Source of the DNA: Chrysomallon squamiferum
Taxonomy: Eukaryota; Mollusca; Gastropoda; Neomphalida; Peltospiridae
Assembly: GCA_012295275.1 (NCBI GenBank)
Contig: CM022672.1
Span: 10,221,404 to 10,285,403 of the forward strand
DNA: 64,000 bases
Direction of reading: 5' to 3'
Shown one piece after another: positions 1 to 13,148 of the stretch; position 1 is the stretch's first letter, and every line of letters starts with the position of its first letter. The notes under the pieces were generated by a model that did not search any database, had not been told where the DNA came from, and worked only from the letters and a program-made list of their open reading frames with translations. The position numbers and the translations under genes were made by a program.

Positions 1-141
1 CGATATTGCAATTTAGGCTTAAATGTTTTCCGGGGTTTCATTCAATTTTTTCTTTTTCATTTTAAAATGTTTTAAGTATTAAACTGCAGTTCATTTATAT
101 TTGAAACGGCTAATGCATGGACATTTCGTTTAATTTTACAG

Positions 142-1094
142 GAAAACAAACCATGCTACAACAGTGTAAATCAGCTGCAGTATTTGGATATGGTTATCCG
201 AGAAGCGCTTAGGAAGTACCCTTTGGCCAGTGGGTAAGTTATAATCCGTGTTAATAGTTTATATTTTATTTTGACGTGCGTTATGCAATCTGAAAAATGC
301 AATTATTTATCAAGCTATTTATAATAATATATATTAAATCGTTATTCTTTCTAGAAAATATTAACATTTTAAACATATATACACACACATACACACATAC
401 AGATATATACTTATATGTTATTTTTGTATATTTTCAGTGTCATAGCACGAAAATGTATGGAGACTTGCGAGGTGGAAGGGCTGGTTATTCCTAAAGGCAC
501 GATTGTCCAGGCAGACGTGTGGAGTTTGCACAGACGTCAGGATTTGTGGGGAGGCGACATCGAAAGCTTTAAACCAGAAAGGTGTGTTCAGTAAAGCTAA
601 TCATAAAACACTCGTCTGAGATGCATTTGGTTGCATATCAGATAATGTTTATTTATTTAGTGAAATGGGACAGCAAATGTAAATTTTTAACATTTAGATA
701 GTCTTGAGATTCATTTGACAGTTTATTAATATCAATTTTATTAATATAATATAATGAACGCAATTTTCCAGACTGTAAGGTAGCAAAACTAAAAATGCAT
801 TTTATTTTTATTTACTTAAGAGTAAAAATAAATATATTTTCCCGTTCCAGATTTTCTCCAGAAAAGACACGCGAGCGACACCCAATGGCTTGGATGGCAT
901 TCGGCGGAGGGCCACGCCAGTGCGCAGGCCTGAGATTCGCACTGCTGCAGATGAAAATGGTGACAGTCGAACTATTAAAAAACTTTATTCTCCTTCCTGC
1001 CAAGAATCTTGAAAACCCACTGACTCTTATTGAAGGAGCCACGGTTCTTCCAAAGTTTGGCATAATTCTCAGTGTTGTGAATCGAGGGAAGTGA
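142..1094 (+). CDS. Cytochrome P450 (clan 3-like), C-terminal three exons, 5' partial
   Basis: Three exons are visible at 142-233, 438-581 and 851-1094 (TGA at 1092). They join in frame through consensus GT/AG sites and give the last 159 residues of a cytochrome P450, a haem-thiolate monooxygenase usually anchored in the ER membrane. The first exon carries the K-helix ExxR motif (IREALRKYP). The second ends in the PER of the meander (ESFKPERF, completed across the junction). The last carries the haem-binding loop FGGGPRQCAG, whose cysteine is the axial iron ligand, followed by the L helix (LRFALLQMKM). The wording of these motifs resembles CYP3A, thromboxane synthase and related clan-3 enzymes; that assignment is from pattern memory and no subfamily is claimed. 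The N-terminal anchor and the I-helix exons lie left of the window. No frame damage is seen in the visible part, so it is probably active. Confidence 0.93.
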
Positions 1095-1885
1095 TCTCGG
1101 CCTGAACTGGCAGAAACATGGCTGCTACAAACTTTTCCGGCAAGGAGATCTGTTTCTGCAGATGCGAAATCCCCGTCTGTGCACCTTGAGTGTGGAAGAA
1201 GCCAGTGAAGCGGTGAGACATGCTTGATGACGAGTTCGAGAAACCAGTGGAAAGAGGAAAATAAGAAGTGAACAGCTTTGGTATGAAGGAAATGAAAAGA
1301 GACAGAACAAACTGAACAATAATTCGTCACGAGGATTTCTGTCCCTAGAACATTTGAAGCGTGGTCTAGAACTCTGCTATCCCCTGTCAGTTTACCAGAC
1401 AAAATTAATACGTAGTAACAGCTGACTATCTATTCACAGTACATACAATTATTCATTCCGTTTCAAGATTTGAGAATATGTATTTGTATGATGAGTAAAG
1501 AGACAAAGTGCTTTGCATTGAAAAAGTTTCAAGTTGTACGAATTAATACCAAAGTTTAAAACTGTATCATATGCATACTATTTCCAGGTACAAGAATTAA
1601 TTTTAGGTGACAAAAGTGCTGAATTATTTCTCTAAACGATATCGAATATAATCAAATGTTTATGTGTTGTGTAACCTGGTGCCTAGCAAACATATTATAG
1701 CATATTATTTATTGAGGACTGAATCTTCATGTATAAATTTGCACTTTAATAACCGGTGTGACCCGTCAGTGTACTTTTCGGAGATGCAGTAAATACTACA
1801 AATATTTATGGACATAGTGAATGCATTGTTTAATATAAAATAATAACATTATCATTTAACTGTCATTATTATCACTATTATTTGA

Positions 1886-1891
1886 AATAAA
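1886..1891 (+). promoter_or_regulatory. Candidate poly(A) signal for the P450 gene
   Basis: A canonical AATAAA hexamer lies about 790 bases after the P450 stop codon, just before a (TC)n tract. It is the first good candidate in an AT-rich 3' region. In such sequence a hexamer alone is weak evidence. Confidence 0.35.
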
Positions 1892-1935
1892 AATATTTAA
1901 TATTACTATTTAATTATTGTTTTTTCTCTATTTTG

Positions 1936-1938
<3 letters not shown>

Positions 1939-2030
<92 letters not shown>
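1939..2030. repeat. (TC)n microsatellite, about 92 bp
   Basis: An uninterrupted pyrimidine dinucleotide run downstream of the P450 gene. Confidence 0.97.
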
Positions 2031-2034
<4 letters not shown>

Positions 2035-2586
2035 TTGTGGTGTGTTTATTGGCGGGAGTTGTACTTTTTTGTAACGGAGTGAGTTAATATTAAGGCTTAT
2101 AAAACTTGTCTCCGTATTATTTATTTATTTATTTTATTTTATTTTATTTTAATATTTATTTATTTATTTATTTTATTATTATTTTTATTTTTATTTTTTT
2201 TAATTTCAGTGTTTTAATATTTTTGTTCTGAATTTGGTGACTTCGCCAAATTTCATTCCGTAAAGAGCGTTTTGTCTCAAAATCAATGACATAATTAAAA
2301 ACATAGCAATGTATTCAGAACTGTTTCACTGGGCAGACATAATCAGTTAGTTCTAACTTTCTGGTTCGCTGAAATCCCGTTAATCGGTTTTGAATTCAAT
2401 TTGTTACGTCAACTCTGATCAATAACGTATTACTATAATTAGTATAATATCAAAAATGTAGAAAGTGCAACGATAAAAGGACCTCTCTGTGTAAATGTAA
2501 AAGAAAAGAGTATGGCTTAATGAGTAATCTTTTATTTATTTATTTATTCATTCATTCATTTTTTTTTTTTTTATTATTATTATTAT

Positions 2587-2618
<32 letters not shown>

Positions 2619-3335
2619 ATAATAATAGTAGCAACAGCAACAGCAACAGCAGCAGCGGTAGAAGAAAAGGAAGTAGAAAACGACAGATGTAGCAGTAATA
2701 TTCCTAAAAATTGTTGTACAATGCAGAGAATATTAAAAACAACAAACAAACTGTGTTTTGAATACACACTGTGAATCTGTTATTAATGTGAACATGATTT
2801 TAATTATAATGACACAATCTTGACTATCATTTGAAATACTTTTTCTACCTAGAATCTTCTTGTCAAATCTAGTATATTACTTTACCGTTATACAGAATAT
2901 TTATTAGTTAGAAGACATATATATATATATATATATATATATTTGGCAGAGAACTATCCAGTGAACTTTTCGTTGAATTTTTATTTCTTTTAAACAATCA
3001 TAATGTTTTATTCGGCTTTATTAACCATAAAATGATTTTATCCGGAATCTTATTATTATTATTATTATTTTATTTTTTTTTTATTTTTTTTTTTTTTTTT
3101 TTTTTTTTGGTGGTGAGAGAAGTGACTATAAAACTAAATTTTAGAAAGAAGAAGAATTAATCTGCTGTTGTTAGTATATTTTGAAAATTAACAAGATCAG
3201 TAATTAAAAGAAACAGACGTTAATTTGAACCTAATCAAGCGGACCAGTTAAAAGACAGAGTAAAACGAGGTAAACATTCACAAGCGATAACATTTGTTTG
3301 ATAACAATCGTATGAGTAAATGAGTTATCCACATT

Positions 3336-3343
3336 TGACGTCA
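3336..3343. promoter_or_regulatory. CRE-like palindrome TGACGTCA
   Basis: A perfect TGACGTCA octamer, the consensus for CREB/ATF bZIP factors, sits in a less AT-rich part of the intergenic spacer. No gene start is recognisable within 1 kb, so its role is unknown and chance occurrence is possible. Confidence 0.2.
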
Positions 3344-4235
3344 TTGCAGCGAATTAACGCAAAGATAACAGTGCATGATGCTGATGATGACAACGATGCT
3401 GTGGCTCGACTGGTCCTATGTCACATGCACGTTCAGACAGTACACTATGTATTGTAAATGCGCCTGATACGGTATCTTCATATCAGATAGAGAGGTAGTG
3501 CTATCTAAACCACCTTTTCTTATTTTGTTGCATTGACGTATGTAGAAGGTCCAAGCTCATTTGCTGACGTAAATGAAAGACTTGTGATATGTGACAGAAT
3601 AATTAGTTCAGTTCAAGGTGATTTCATTAAGAGACTGACACGGCTAAGAAAGAAAGAAAGAAGAAAAAAGATATAGAGAAGAAAACAGTGGAAAATAGAT
3701 CAAAATAATTCGGTAGTTACATTTTAGTCAAATGTGTTTCATTAAAGGGGTTTATTTTATAATTTGCATGCAAGGAATTACAGTAAATGCATTTTTATTT
3801 TTTTTTTTTTAAAATAATAATTTCATATATATTTAACATATAGGAATGCTCGCGCACGCGCGCACACCCACGTTTGTCCAGAAAGCCAAACCGTGGTTCG
3901 CGACCCACATTCTTCTGTTTGATATTTAATGTACAGTTCGCGCATGCATTTGCAGAATTTGGGGTTTCTTGTGTGTGTGTGTGTGTGCGTGTGTGTGTGT
4001 GTTTGTTTTTGATTATTTATTTTTTTTTTATCACAGTTAATTCTGTAACTGTAAGTTAGTGCCATTTTATTGCTTTGTCATGTTTTCCTCTGTGTTTGAA
4101 TAGGTACTTACTAACACATATAAATGTCACAAAAAAACAACATACACACACAAAAATAATAGTTTTGTTCCCTTTAATTTTGGCTATAGTTTACATATTT
4201 TTGGGGGGTTTTGTGTAATTTTTTTTTTTTTGTTT

Positions 4236-4269
<34 letters not shown>

Positions 4270-4605
4270 TTATAAATTATATACGAAATGTGTTATTGGT
4301 TACATAAATCAAATTAAAACCATCCCAGATTGTGTGTATATTTGAATATGTGTATCTGTACATGGGTATATGTGTGGGTACGTTTTTTTTTTTTAGAAGT
4401 CATTCATTTTAATTATTTTCAAGTAAACTCCTCTCTGTATTTTGTTTATACTGAGGAAATGTCTGACACTAAAAGAATTAAAGGTGTGACCGTTGCTACT
4501 AGTGCTACTAATACCTCTATTACCACTAGTTTCTATTGATAAAACTTGGAAGGTTATCTTTTGTTCAGAACAGTAATTCATTTATTTTTTATTCGTTATT
4601 ATTTT

Positions 4606-4641
<36 letters not shown>

Positions 4642-5021
4642 TTATTTTCAACAAACGATTTTGTATTATAAAGTATTCTAAATAACGCATTATAATTAAG
4701 CTGGATTGATCGTAGGATTGTTCAACATTCATTTTCGTTTAATAAGATTTAACTTAATATCTGTGTGCTCGTTTTGGGGAAATCATGTTAACAGGGAAAT
4801 ATTTAACATTTTTTCTTCTTATATATATGAAACGTATTTTGTACTAGAAAACCCAACAAGTCCATCATTCCACAACGCTGACTCTTCTACTATGAAGATT
4901 AATTGCAAATGCACTATTAGTAAGCACCAGTAGAAGCACAAAAACAAATAATTATAATCACACTGTCTGCCATCTTTTATAGTAAAAAATAAAACATTAA
5001 CAAAATCTTGTTATAAATACA

Positions 5022-5027
5022 TTTATT
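5022..5027 (-). promoter_or_regulatory. Candidate poly(A) signal for COMMD3
   Basis: Minus-strand AATAAA lies about 140 bases past the COMMD3 stop codon. No A-run follows it, so there is no obvious leftover retrocopy tail. Confidence 0.4.
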
Positions 5028-5168
5028 ATTAGATATAGCAATTAGTCGACAGTGATCGAAATCATAACAAAATGAGTTTTGGGGATTTTTTCCCCCCAAT
5101 TTACATATCTCAAAGAAATATTATGTTATTGTCTTTCTAAGATTCATCTATGAAATGTTTTAAGTAAT

Positions 5169-5756
5169 CTAAATTTGTCCCATTTTCTCTAAACATTTTG
5201 CCGCATCTTTAAGCTTGCCCACAAAATCTTGAAGCTGTTCAAGTGAACACGAAAACTGAATGTCTTTTATTTCTGAAGATTCGGGTACTTCAGTCTTCAG
5301 AGATATAAGATAAACTGGTTCATTTACTTTTTCCAGATTATTATTCTTAATGTAATAATCTAAGCGCCAATCAACGTCTACAATATGTGGTGGGCCGCTG
5401 CCAATATTTCCAAGGAGAATTTGAAGGTATGGCTTGTATTTCACGTAGGTGCTGTTGAAAACATTAATTCTGTCTGAAGAAAATTTACAGTCTTCCAGAA
5501 CAGATCCAATGGCTGCTGCTTCAGAATCGTGTTTAGCTGCTTCTAAGATCAGTGTGACAAGACCCCCAAACGCTGCCTTTAGTGTTGCCTTCTCAATATT
5601 TTTCAATGAGGGATCTTCCTCGGAAACATCTCTGAATTTAGAATCAAGTACTCCTTGACACGCTTTCGTAACTAGAACGTTGAAACTTTTATCAGGTATT
5701 CGCACTGCATCACCTGCAATGGCGATGTTTTCTAAAACACTGCTGGCTATTTCCAT
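5169..5756 (-). CDS. COMMD3: COMM domain-containing protein 3, single exon
   Basis: An uninterrupted 195-codon reading frame, the same length as I recall for human COMMD3. COMMD proteins form the Commander complex (with CCDC22/CCDC93 and retriever), which recycles endosomal cargo and also affects NF-kB. The N-terminal all-helical HN half covers about residues 1-120 and includes ILEAAKHDSEA and LEDCKFSSDRI. The C-terminal COMM domain covers about 122-190, with the family-typical VDWRLDYYI (Trp130) and the leucine-rich end SLEQLQDFVGKLKDAAK. The start is the first ATG of the frame. A three-codon upstream ORF (ATG-GGA-TAA) lies about 20 bases before it. A TTGTTTTTCAG sequence near 5785-5796 (minus) could be the acceptor of a 5' UTR intron. 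The coding region has no intron, whereas vertebrate COMMD3 is multi-exonic. It may be a functional retrogene, or this lineage may have lost introns. It is transcribed divergently from XPNPEP1. Confidence 0.93.
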   Translation of the reverse strand: MEIASSVLENIAIAGDAVRIPDKSFNVLVTKACQGVLDSKFRDVSEEDPSLKNIEKATLKAAFGGLVTLILEAAKHDSEAAAIGSVLEDCKFSSDRINVFNSTYVKYKPYLQILLGNIGSGPPHIVDVDWRLDYYIKNNNLEKVNEPVYLISLKTEVPESSEIKDIQFSCSLEQLQDFVGKLKDAAKCLEKMGQI

Positions 5757-6592
5757 GTTATGTTTTTTATCCCATCAAACGAACTGAAAAACAATCACGT
5801 TCAATAATGTCACGCCCACTTCAGATTCTTAAAGTAAATAGTTTTATACAGACAACTACTTTTCTAGGTAATTTATTTCATCAGTAGTTACAATCATCAT
5901 TATCCTTTTTACTGCTGTTATAGATACGAAGAATGCATTTAACAGCGAAAAATGCACGTTAATATCACAATATCGCAAAAAGAAAACTCTAAGATCCGGA
6001 TATTTCAACCATCAATTTATTGCCTTCTCTTCAAAAGATTCAATTTCCGGTTAAAGCTTTTACACGTTCAAAATTGTGACTTTCGTTTTCCTGTTTTATT
6101 TTTTTAAAAGGGTTTGTGCAATGGAATTAATATTTTTCACAGTTTAAAATGGCATAAAAGAAAGCATATTTTCAATGCATCAGAGGCATTATTCGGAATC
6201 TATTTTATTGATATTTATAGTCTCTATGGTTTCGCTACTGAACAGTAGACTAAATTTTTAATAGTCACTATAGTGATACCTAAAACGCGAATATTCGAAT
6301 GCTGCATATATATAGGAATTTATTCCGAATAAGGAAATGATTGTAAATTATTCAGTATCACTATACCTATGCTAACAAAATAATATATTTACTAACAGTA
6401 AATGTGAATGGTGGTTGAAATAAATATATTGATTAATTGAAATATATTAACTTTTTTGCACCTCCATGAAAAAGTTTAATGTCATGATCATGATGATGCA
6501 ATTTATAAATAAATAAAAGTTTCCATAATTATGTATTGAATTCATAACTGGACTTAACTGTAATCTTTAATATATATGCTGGTTTTTTAGTT

Positions 6593-6657
<65 letters not shown>

Positions 6658-6740
6658 CACACACAGTCACAAATGCATATAAACCACTGTACCTTTTTTA
6701 GCTTTGATTTTGTTTTAAGGCATATTTTATTTTTATATAG
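5757..6740. other. Divergent intergenic region between COMMD3 and XPNPEP1
   Basis: About 1 kb between two divergently transcribed housekeeping-type genes. It should contain the COMMD3 promoter and possibly the XPNPEP1 promoter with a non-coding first exon. I see no TATA box or other motif that I can defend. It contains a 57-bp (CA)n run close to the XPNPEP1 first coding exon. Confidence 0.4.
6598..6654. repeat. (CA)n microsatellite, about 57 bp
   Basis: Uninterrupted CA dinucleotides about 85 bases before the presumed acceptor of the first XPNPEP1 coding exon. Confidence 0.97.
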
Positions 6741-8117
6741 CTGCTGTGCATTGGCTACTACTATGTCATCCAAAAATTCCAGCCATATTTTGAATCAGCT
6801 GAGATTGTTGATGAAGAATCGAGCTCATGTCACTGAACCTCTGCATGCTTACATTATACCAACAGGAGACTACCACCAGGTAAATCAATCCAAACACTGA
6901 TGTAGACATAAAGACAACACATTTTATATTATGGGCTTTTAATATAATATCTTTCACACATGTTAGAGAAAACATATTGAATCACTTATGGGGTCTGCAC
7001 CTGCTGATTGGTAACAAGGCATATTTTATGTTTGCCTTCCCATAGATCGCATAATACATATTTTTTCATGTTAGAATTATGAGTGGTAGTGCAAAGAATA
7101 CTGGTCCTATAGTAGTCACTTTCTTGCCAAATACATCTCTAAGTCTGATCCAGAAATGAAGATGTGTGGTTAAAAGCATGATCCAATAGCCTAAAGTTAA
7201 ACTTACTTTAACTAGAACTGTTTGATAAATAAGAAGCGAATTACAACACAGTATATATGTAGATTATCTTTACATTAATAATGTACTCATAATTACTTTT
7301 AATACCACTATAAAACTATTATTAGTAATATTAGTAATACTGCTAGTACAATACTGTTACTTCTGCTATTACTACAACTAGTATTATTACTACTGATACT
7401 TTCACTATTAAGTATTACTGCTGCTGTGTTCTGTTATTATGCTATTACTTTAAGTCTGGTTTATTTTTCAGAGTGAATATGTTGCCCCCTGTGACCACCG
7501 AAGAGCTTTTGTTTCAGGCTTCACTGGATCAGCTGGTTTGTACATTTTATATATATTATATGCATATAAATAAAAATACATATACATATACATATATACA
7601 TACATAAATGTACATACATATATACATTAACAATAATAATAGAAACTATAGAACTAAAATTTTCTTTTCTGTCGTTGTAAATGACATCAGTGAATTATTT
7701 TAATTGAATAAAAAATACTTTGTTAAGGCTTCCATAGACAAATGTTTCCCGTCAAGCATGAAATCATCTAACTTGTCTGTTTTGTTATGTGTCTGGATAC
7801 TGTGTTATGTTTTAGGTACAGCTGTTGTTACTGATACAAAGGCTGCTTTATGGACAGATGGAAGATATTTTCTGCAGGCAGAAAAGCAACTTGACACCAA
7901 CTGGATTCTCATGAAAGATGGTATTATAATTATCTCCTATTTGATATCCAATAATTGAAGAGATGACAGAAATATGAAAAATGTTTAAATGACTATAAAA
8001 AAAAACTAATAATAAAAAATTAAATATTGTGTAAAAATAGTGTCATACTGTAAAATCTAGAGTTGCAAAAAATTTAAGTTATTTCAGTTCATAATTCTAA
8101 ATGATTAAAAAAACGGA

Positions 8118-8162
<45 letters not shown>

Positions 8163-9268
8163 GGCCAAAAAGAAACACCAACACAAGCTGCCTGGCTGAG
8201 TAAGGTAAAGACACACTTTTTCATTTGATTTATTAATTGTTTTCATTTTAATCTACTGTATTTTAAAATATAGAAAATTACTGGATCATCAGATATATTA
8301 AAAACATTCTATCTTTCAAGTTAACACCACACCAACAAAACAAAATATAAAGAAAAATATTAAATCCAGTTTTACAAATGCATTTCACTATATAAACTCC
8401 ATGTACTGACAGTTGTATGAACTGTAATAGAGACCAGAATGAACGATGGAAAATACTAAGTTTTTTTTTAATTTTTCCAAGCAAAGATGCATGGTTTCTT
8501 GGTGTGCTTTATTTCAGAATTAACAGGATTGATCAATTAAGATAGATTTTCTTGGTTTATAGGTGTTGCCTGTTGCCAGTAAAGTTGGAGTAGATCCATT
8601 TCTTCTGTCTGTGGGTAAGTGTTGTGGTGTGTTCCACAAGGGCATCTTGTAGTGTAAATTTGTTCTTTTTATTTGGTTTTGTTTTGTTTGTCACCTTGTG
8701 ACCCAAAAAACAACAACAAATGTTTTTTTTTTTTTTAAATAATTAAAAAAATAAAATTAATTAATTAAAAAAACAAAACAATATATATATACTATGTTGT
8801 AATATTGATCCTCTAAGTTATTTTATAAAGTCACACACACACACACACACACACACAAAAACATATTTTTATTTTATATAATATTACAATACATTTTATA
8901 CATGCACAAAACAGAATTAAAACCATTCTTTGTTTATTAACCCAGAGAGCTGGAAACCTCTAGCCAAAGAGCTGAAGACAAATGGACATGTTCTGGTTCC
9001 TGTTAGTGAAAACTTGGTGGACCTTGTCTGGGATAATCGACCTCCACCTCCAAATAATACTCTTATTACTCTATCCAAAAAATACACTGGTAAGTAAATT
9101 ATTTTATATACACATACATATACATATACATATACATGCATGTGTGTGTGTGTGTGTGTGTGTATATGTATATATACAGTTATAATCTACCTGTAAATGT
9201 ATAAATATTTATTTCATAATTATAGATGTATTAAAAATAAGGTATACAAATTATATAAAATTATGTAT

Positions 9269-9312
<44 letters not shown>

Positions 9313-12300
9313 TATATGTTATTTGTTTGATGTTTACATGCATTAGCTTGATATTGTTCATTGATATAGAAGACTATAGCAGGTTAAAGACAATTCATAT
9401 CTTTATTTTAAAAGAGTGTCATATTATATTTAATGTACCAGGTGTTTATTTACCTGAAATAAGCTACATCTTAATTATAACAGCTAAGGTTCTGACAAAA
9501 AGTATCAGTCGCATTGCTCAATATACCAACACTACCCAGTATACTTAGATCCTACTTAGATAGCAGTTTGCTGTCTTATTTTTTTATATTAAACTATTAG
9601 AAGTAGTAGAGGTAATGGTAATAGTAGTGGTAGCAGTAGCAATAGTGGTAGCAATAGTAGTAGTAGTAGTAGCAGCAGCAGCAGCAGCAGTAGTAGTAAC
9701 AGTAGAATATCTACTCATAACAGCTTTTTAAAATTATTTTATGTATATTAACTAATATTTTGTCAGGGCTAAGCTGGCAGGAAAAGGTGAAGAAAGTGAG
9801 AGACAAGATGCACACAAAGAAAGCTACAGCCATTGTTATAACCGCCCTAGATGAGGTGGCATGTCAGTAATATTTTTGAGAATATATTCTCATTATTATT
9901 ATTATTATTGCTTTTTAATACTTCAAGAACACTGAAATAAAAGTTAAGTGTTTAACAACACTTCAGCATATTTTCTTCTTATTTTTTTTATTTCAAATTA
10001 GTAATTAGGAATATATCAATCAGTACACAAGGCTATCTTGATATGTTTTAATATTTATTTTAATAGGTGTAGAATTTGGTTTTAATATAATGATAATATG
10101 AGTGAAAAAACTTGTTGCCACTATGTTTTAGGCTTCTCTAATTGATCACCAATAAAGGTTGTTTTATATCCACATTTTGAAAGACTGAAAAACTGATTCC
10201 TGTAATAAGCCATTCTCGGGTTATTGGTAGGAACAGGATATAGTCCAGTAGGCACAGAGTTGCATTTAAAGCCATTGTTCATCCTACAATTTAATTGCTT
10301 TTAAGGTTTCAGTTTGCATTTTAAAAAGTAAAAAAAAATCAATTAATTTCTCAAAAATTTAATTACATGTCTTAATACCGTGGTTATGATTTTAAAAACT
10401 ATTTCTCTAATAAAAAGAGTTAATTACATAAAAGTAAAGATTTATAAAAATGTTAAATGTATTTGGTACTGATGTATTTTCAGGGTTATTCAACCTCCGA
10501 GGATCTGATATAGAATTTAATCCAGTTTTCTATGCCTATGCAGTTGTTACCTTTGATGGTGTTTAGTGAGTAATATTGTTTATATTTTTTCAATGTACAT
10601 GTTTGCTTAACCTGAAAAACATATACCATGGTCTTTGATAAACAACTAATGGAAAACCTGTTGGAGAAAAAAATATTAGCACAGTATAGGCATCAGACAG
10701 ATTAGAACCTGTAACCATTAAAGATAAAGGCTACCAAAAGAAGTGTATGTGTTAAGGAACATTTAATGATGTTATTAAAGAGTTGGTATTAATATCATTA
10801 ATTTATCATTAATATTTGTTGAACAAAATTAATAGCAAAAAAATAATTGATGATTAAAAACCTTTTCTGTTCTAGTTTATTCATTGATGAAAGTAAGTTG
10901 GATCAGAATGTGAACAGCCATCTGTGTGTTAGTGACACGAAATCCATAGACAGTGAAACGACAGTGGAAATCCATCCATACGAAGATGTCAACAGCTTCA
11001 TAGCCTGTTTAGCTGAAACCACCGACGGTAAAATATGGGTCAGTTGTGCAGATGCATTTTTACTTACAAATCAGAAACATAATTTTTATTTTTATATTTT
11101 TATTTGTTTTATATTTTTTTTATATAAACTAACCATTTGTTTTTTTATTTGGTATTTTTCGTATTTATCATACTTCATAAACCATCATTTTTGAAGTATC
11201 ATTTAGAGGAGTATATTTTTTATAAAACCTGTATTATAAGGTAATACAGAATAACAATAACAACCAATAATAATAACAATGTGTAAATAATAGTTATTAT
11301 ATTTTCAGATTAGTGAAAAATCTAGTCATGGAATAGCCAGCCTTATACCAAAGGTGGGTGAAACATATAACATTATATCATATTATATTGTTTAGATATC
11401 ATTTTCTTTTATTCCTTAGTAATTAATCACAGTAATTGATGCTTCATTTTAAATTCAATACAAACATATTTTCTGTAATATTTTAAAATATTTTTTCCAT
11501 CAATATTACGTTTATTAACAATTATTATATGCTAACAAACATTTTTAGAAAAAAAAATACAAAAACAAAAACAAAAACAAAAAAAAAAAAACAATCTGAA
11601 AACTAAATGAATAATACTGAAAAAAAAAAAAGATTAGTTAAAAAGATAAACGTTAATTAATATATTTTAATTTTTTAAAATTTTTATATTTGTTTTTTTT
11701 AGATTAAATGCAATATTTCTGTTTACGCTAGAATGCTAGTGTTGTTTCAGAAATCACTGAGTACTTTGTTACTTTTCTAGCCAGTTCGACTGATCCAGAC
11801 ATCTGCAGTGGCTGTTCTTAAATGTGTGAAAAATGAAACTGAGATCAAAGGAGCGAAGAGAGCTCATGTTTGTACAATATTTACTTTACTGATGTTTTAA
11901 AAATCCTGTGATATCTTTTTATTCATTCAATTTACATATTTTGTTTTATTATTTTATTTTTGTTTATTTTAATTTATTTTATTTTATTTTATTTTATTTT
12001 ATTTTATTTTATTTTATTTTATTTTATTTATTTGAAGGAGTAGTTTTCCTCACCTAACATTCTGAGTTACATTATTTTCTATATTTCATCTGAACAGCAA
12101 AATATAACATTAGATATCCTTTGGAAACTGTTGAAAAATTCTTAATTGCATGTCTATAATAAAAGATGTCTCAATAATTTCATTAATAAATAAGGATATA
12201 TTAGTATCCTGTATACAGTTCATAGATGATTCTGTATTAGAGAAATCTAATATGAACCATCATGAGAATCCAAATTCTTTAAATAAATAATCTTCTTTTC

Positions 12301-13108
12301 TTTTAAAAAAAAAATTCAAAATTTCAAAACAGATCAAAGATGCTGTAGCAATGTGTGAGTTTCTACATTGGTTGGAAAATGAGGTAAATAGTTTTATCAC
12401 TTAATTATCAGTTAATTAAAAAAATCCATTCATTATACCTCAAGTAAAAGCAAATATCTTCTAGCTTAAGAATTGGAAGTTTTCACTCAGAAGCAGTAAA
12501 AACCAAAATAAGTGTCTAATCTCCAGTCATAATTACATGCTCACAACATCAACAACAACAGCAAACAAAAATTCACATTATGTCATTAATACCATTGTTT
12601 ATGCAGAAGATGTTTGTTGATAGTTAACCATTGATAAAAAAATTATTTTTGTCAATTATTATACTAAAAAATGCTTTCTAATTCACTCATGTTTTTCTTA
12701 TTATTTTTTATTACAGGTTCCGAAAGGAACAGTAACTGAAGTCTCAGCAGCTGACAAAGTTGCCAAACTTAGGAGGTAGGTTTTATTATTAATCAAAAGA
12801 ATCAAATTATTATTAATCAATTTGTTATTAATGTTGTTGCCATTCTTACAATCATCATCATCACAATCATTATTATTAATTTACATTTGTTCCATTATGT
12901 ATGTTTTGTAATTTATTATTATTATTCTTTTTACTCATTATTATTATTATTATTATTAATTCAGATTTAAAATTTAATTCTGTTTTATTATGTATCTGTT
13001 TAATTAATTTCTATTATTATTATTAAATCAAATTTAAAATGTAATTCTGTTGTATTACTAGTATATATTTGTTAAATTTATTTCTGTTGATGTGTTGTTA
13101 TTATTATT

Positions 13109-13148
<40 letters not shown>

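Larger units (their letters stand above)
1095..5168. other. Intergenic: P450 3' UTR, then repeat-rich spacer without a recognised gene
   Basis: No supported coding exon was found on either strand. The stretch holds the probable P450 3' UTR, a (TC)n tract, TTA/GTA trinucleotides at 2572-2650, (AT)n at 2919-2942, long T runs at 3077-3108 and 4236-4268, (GT)n near 3971-4001 and (TTTA)n at 4606-4645. The 3230-3620 part is less AT-rich and contains a palindromic CRE-like octamer. The short ORFs here are low-complexity translations of the repeats. Confidence 0.6.

Noticed and set aside
812-1402. 196-codon minus-strand open frame over the last P450 exon
   Set aside because: It is the antisense shadow of the P450 exon. 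It has no recognisable motif, while the plus strand shows the haem loop and proper splice sites.
6673-6762. XPNPEP1 start at the Met at 6673
   Set aside because: The added 30 residues precede an acceptor-like AG at 6740 and have no counterpart in the family. The Met at 6763 gives an N terminus of normal length.
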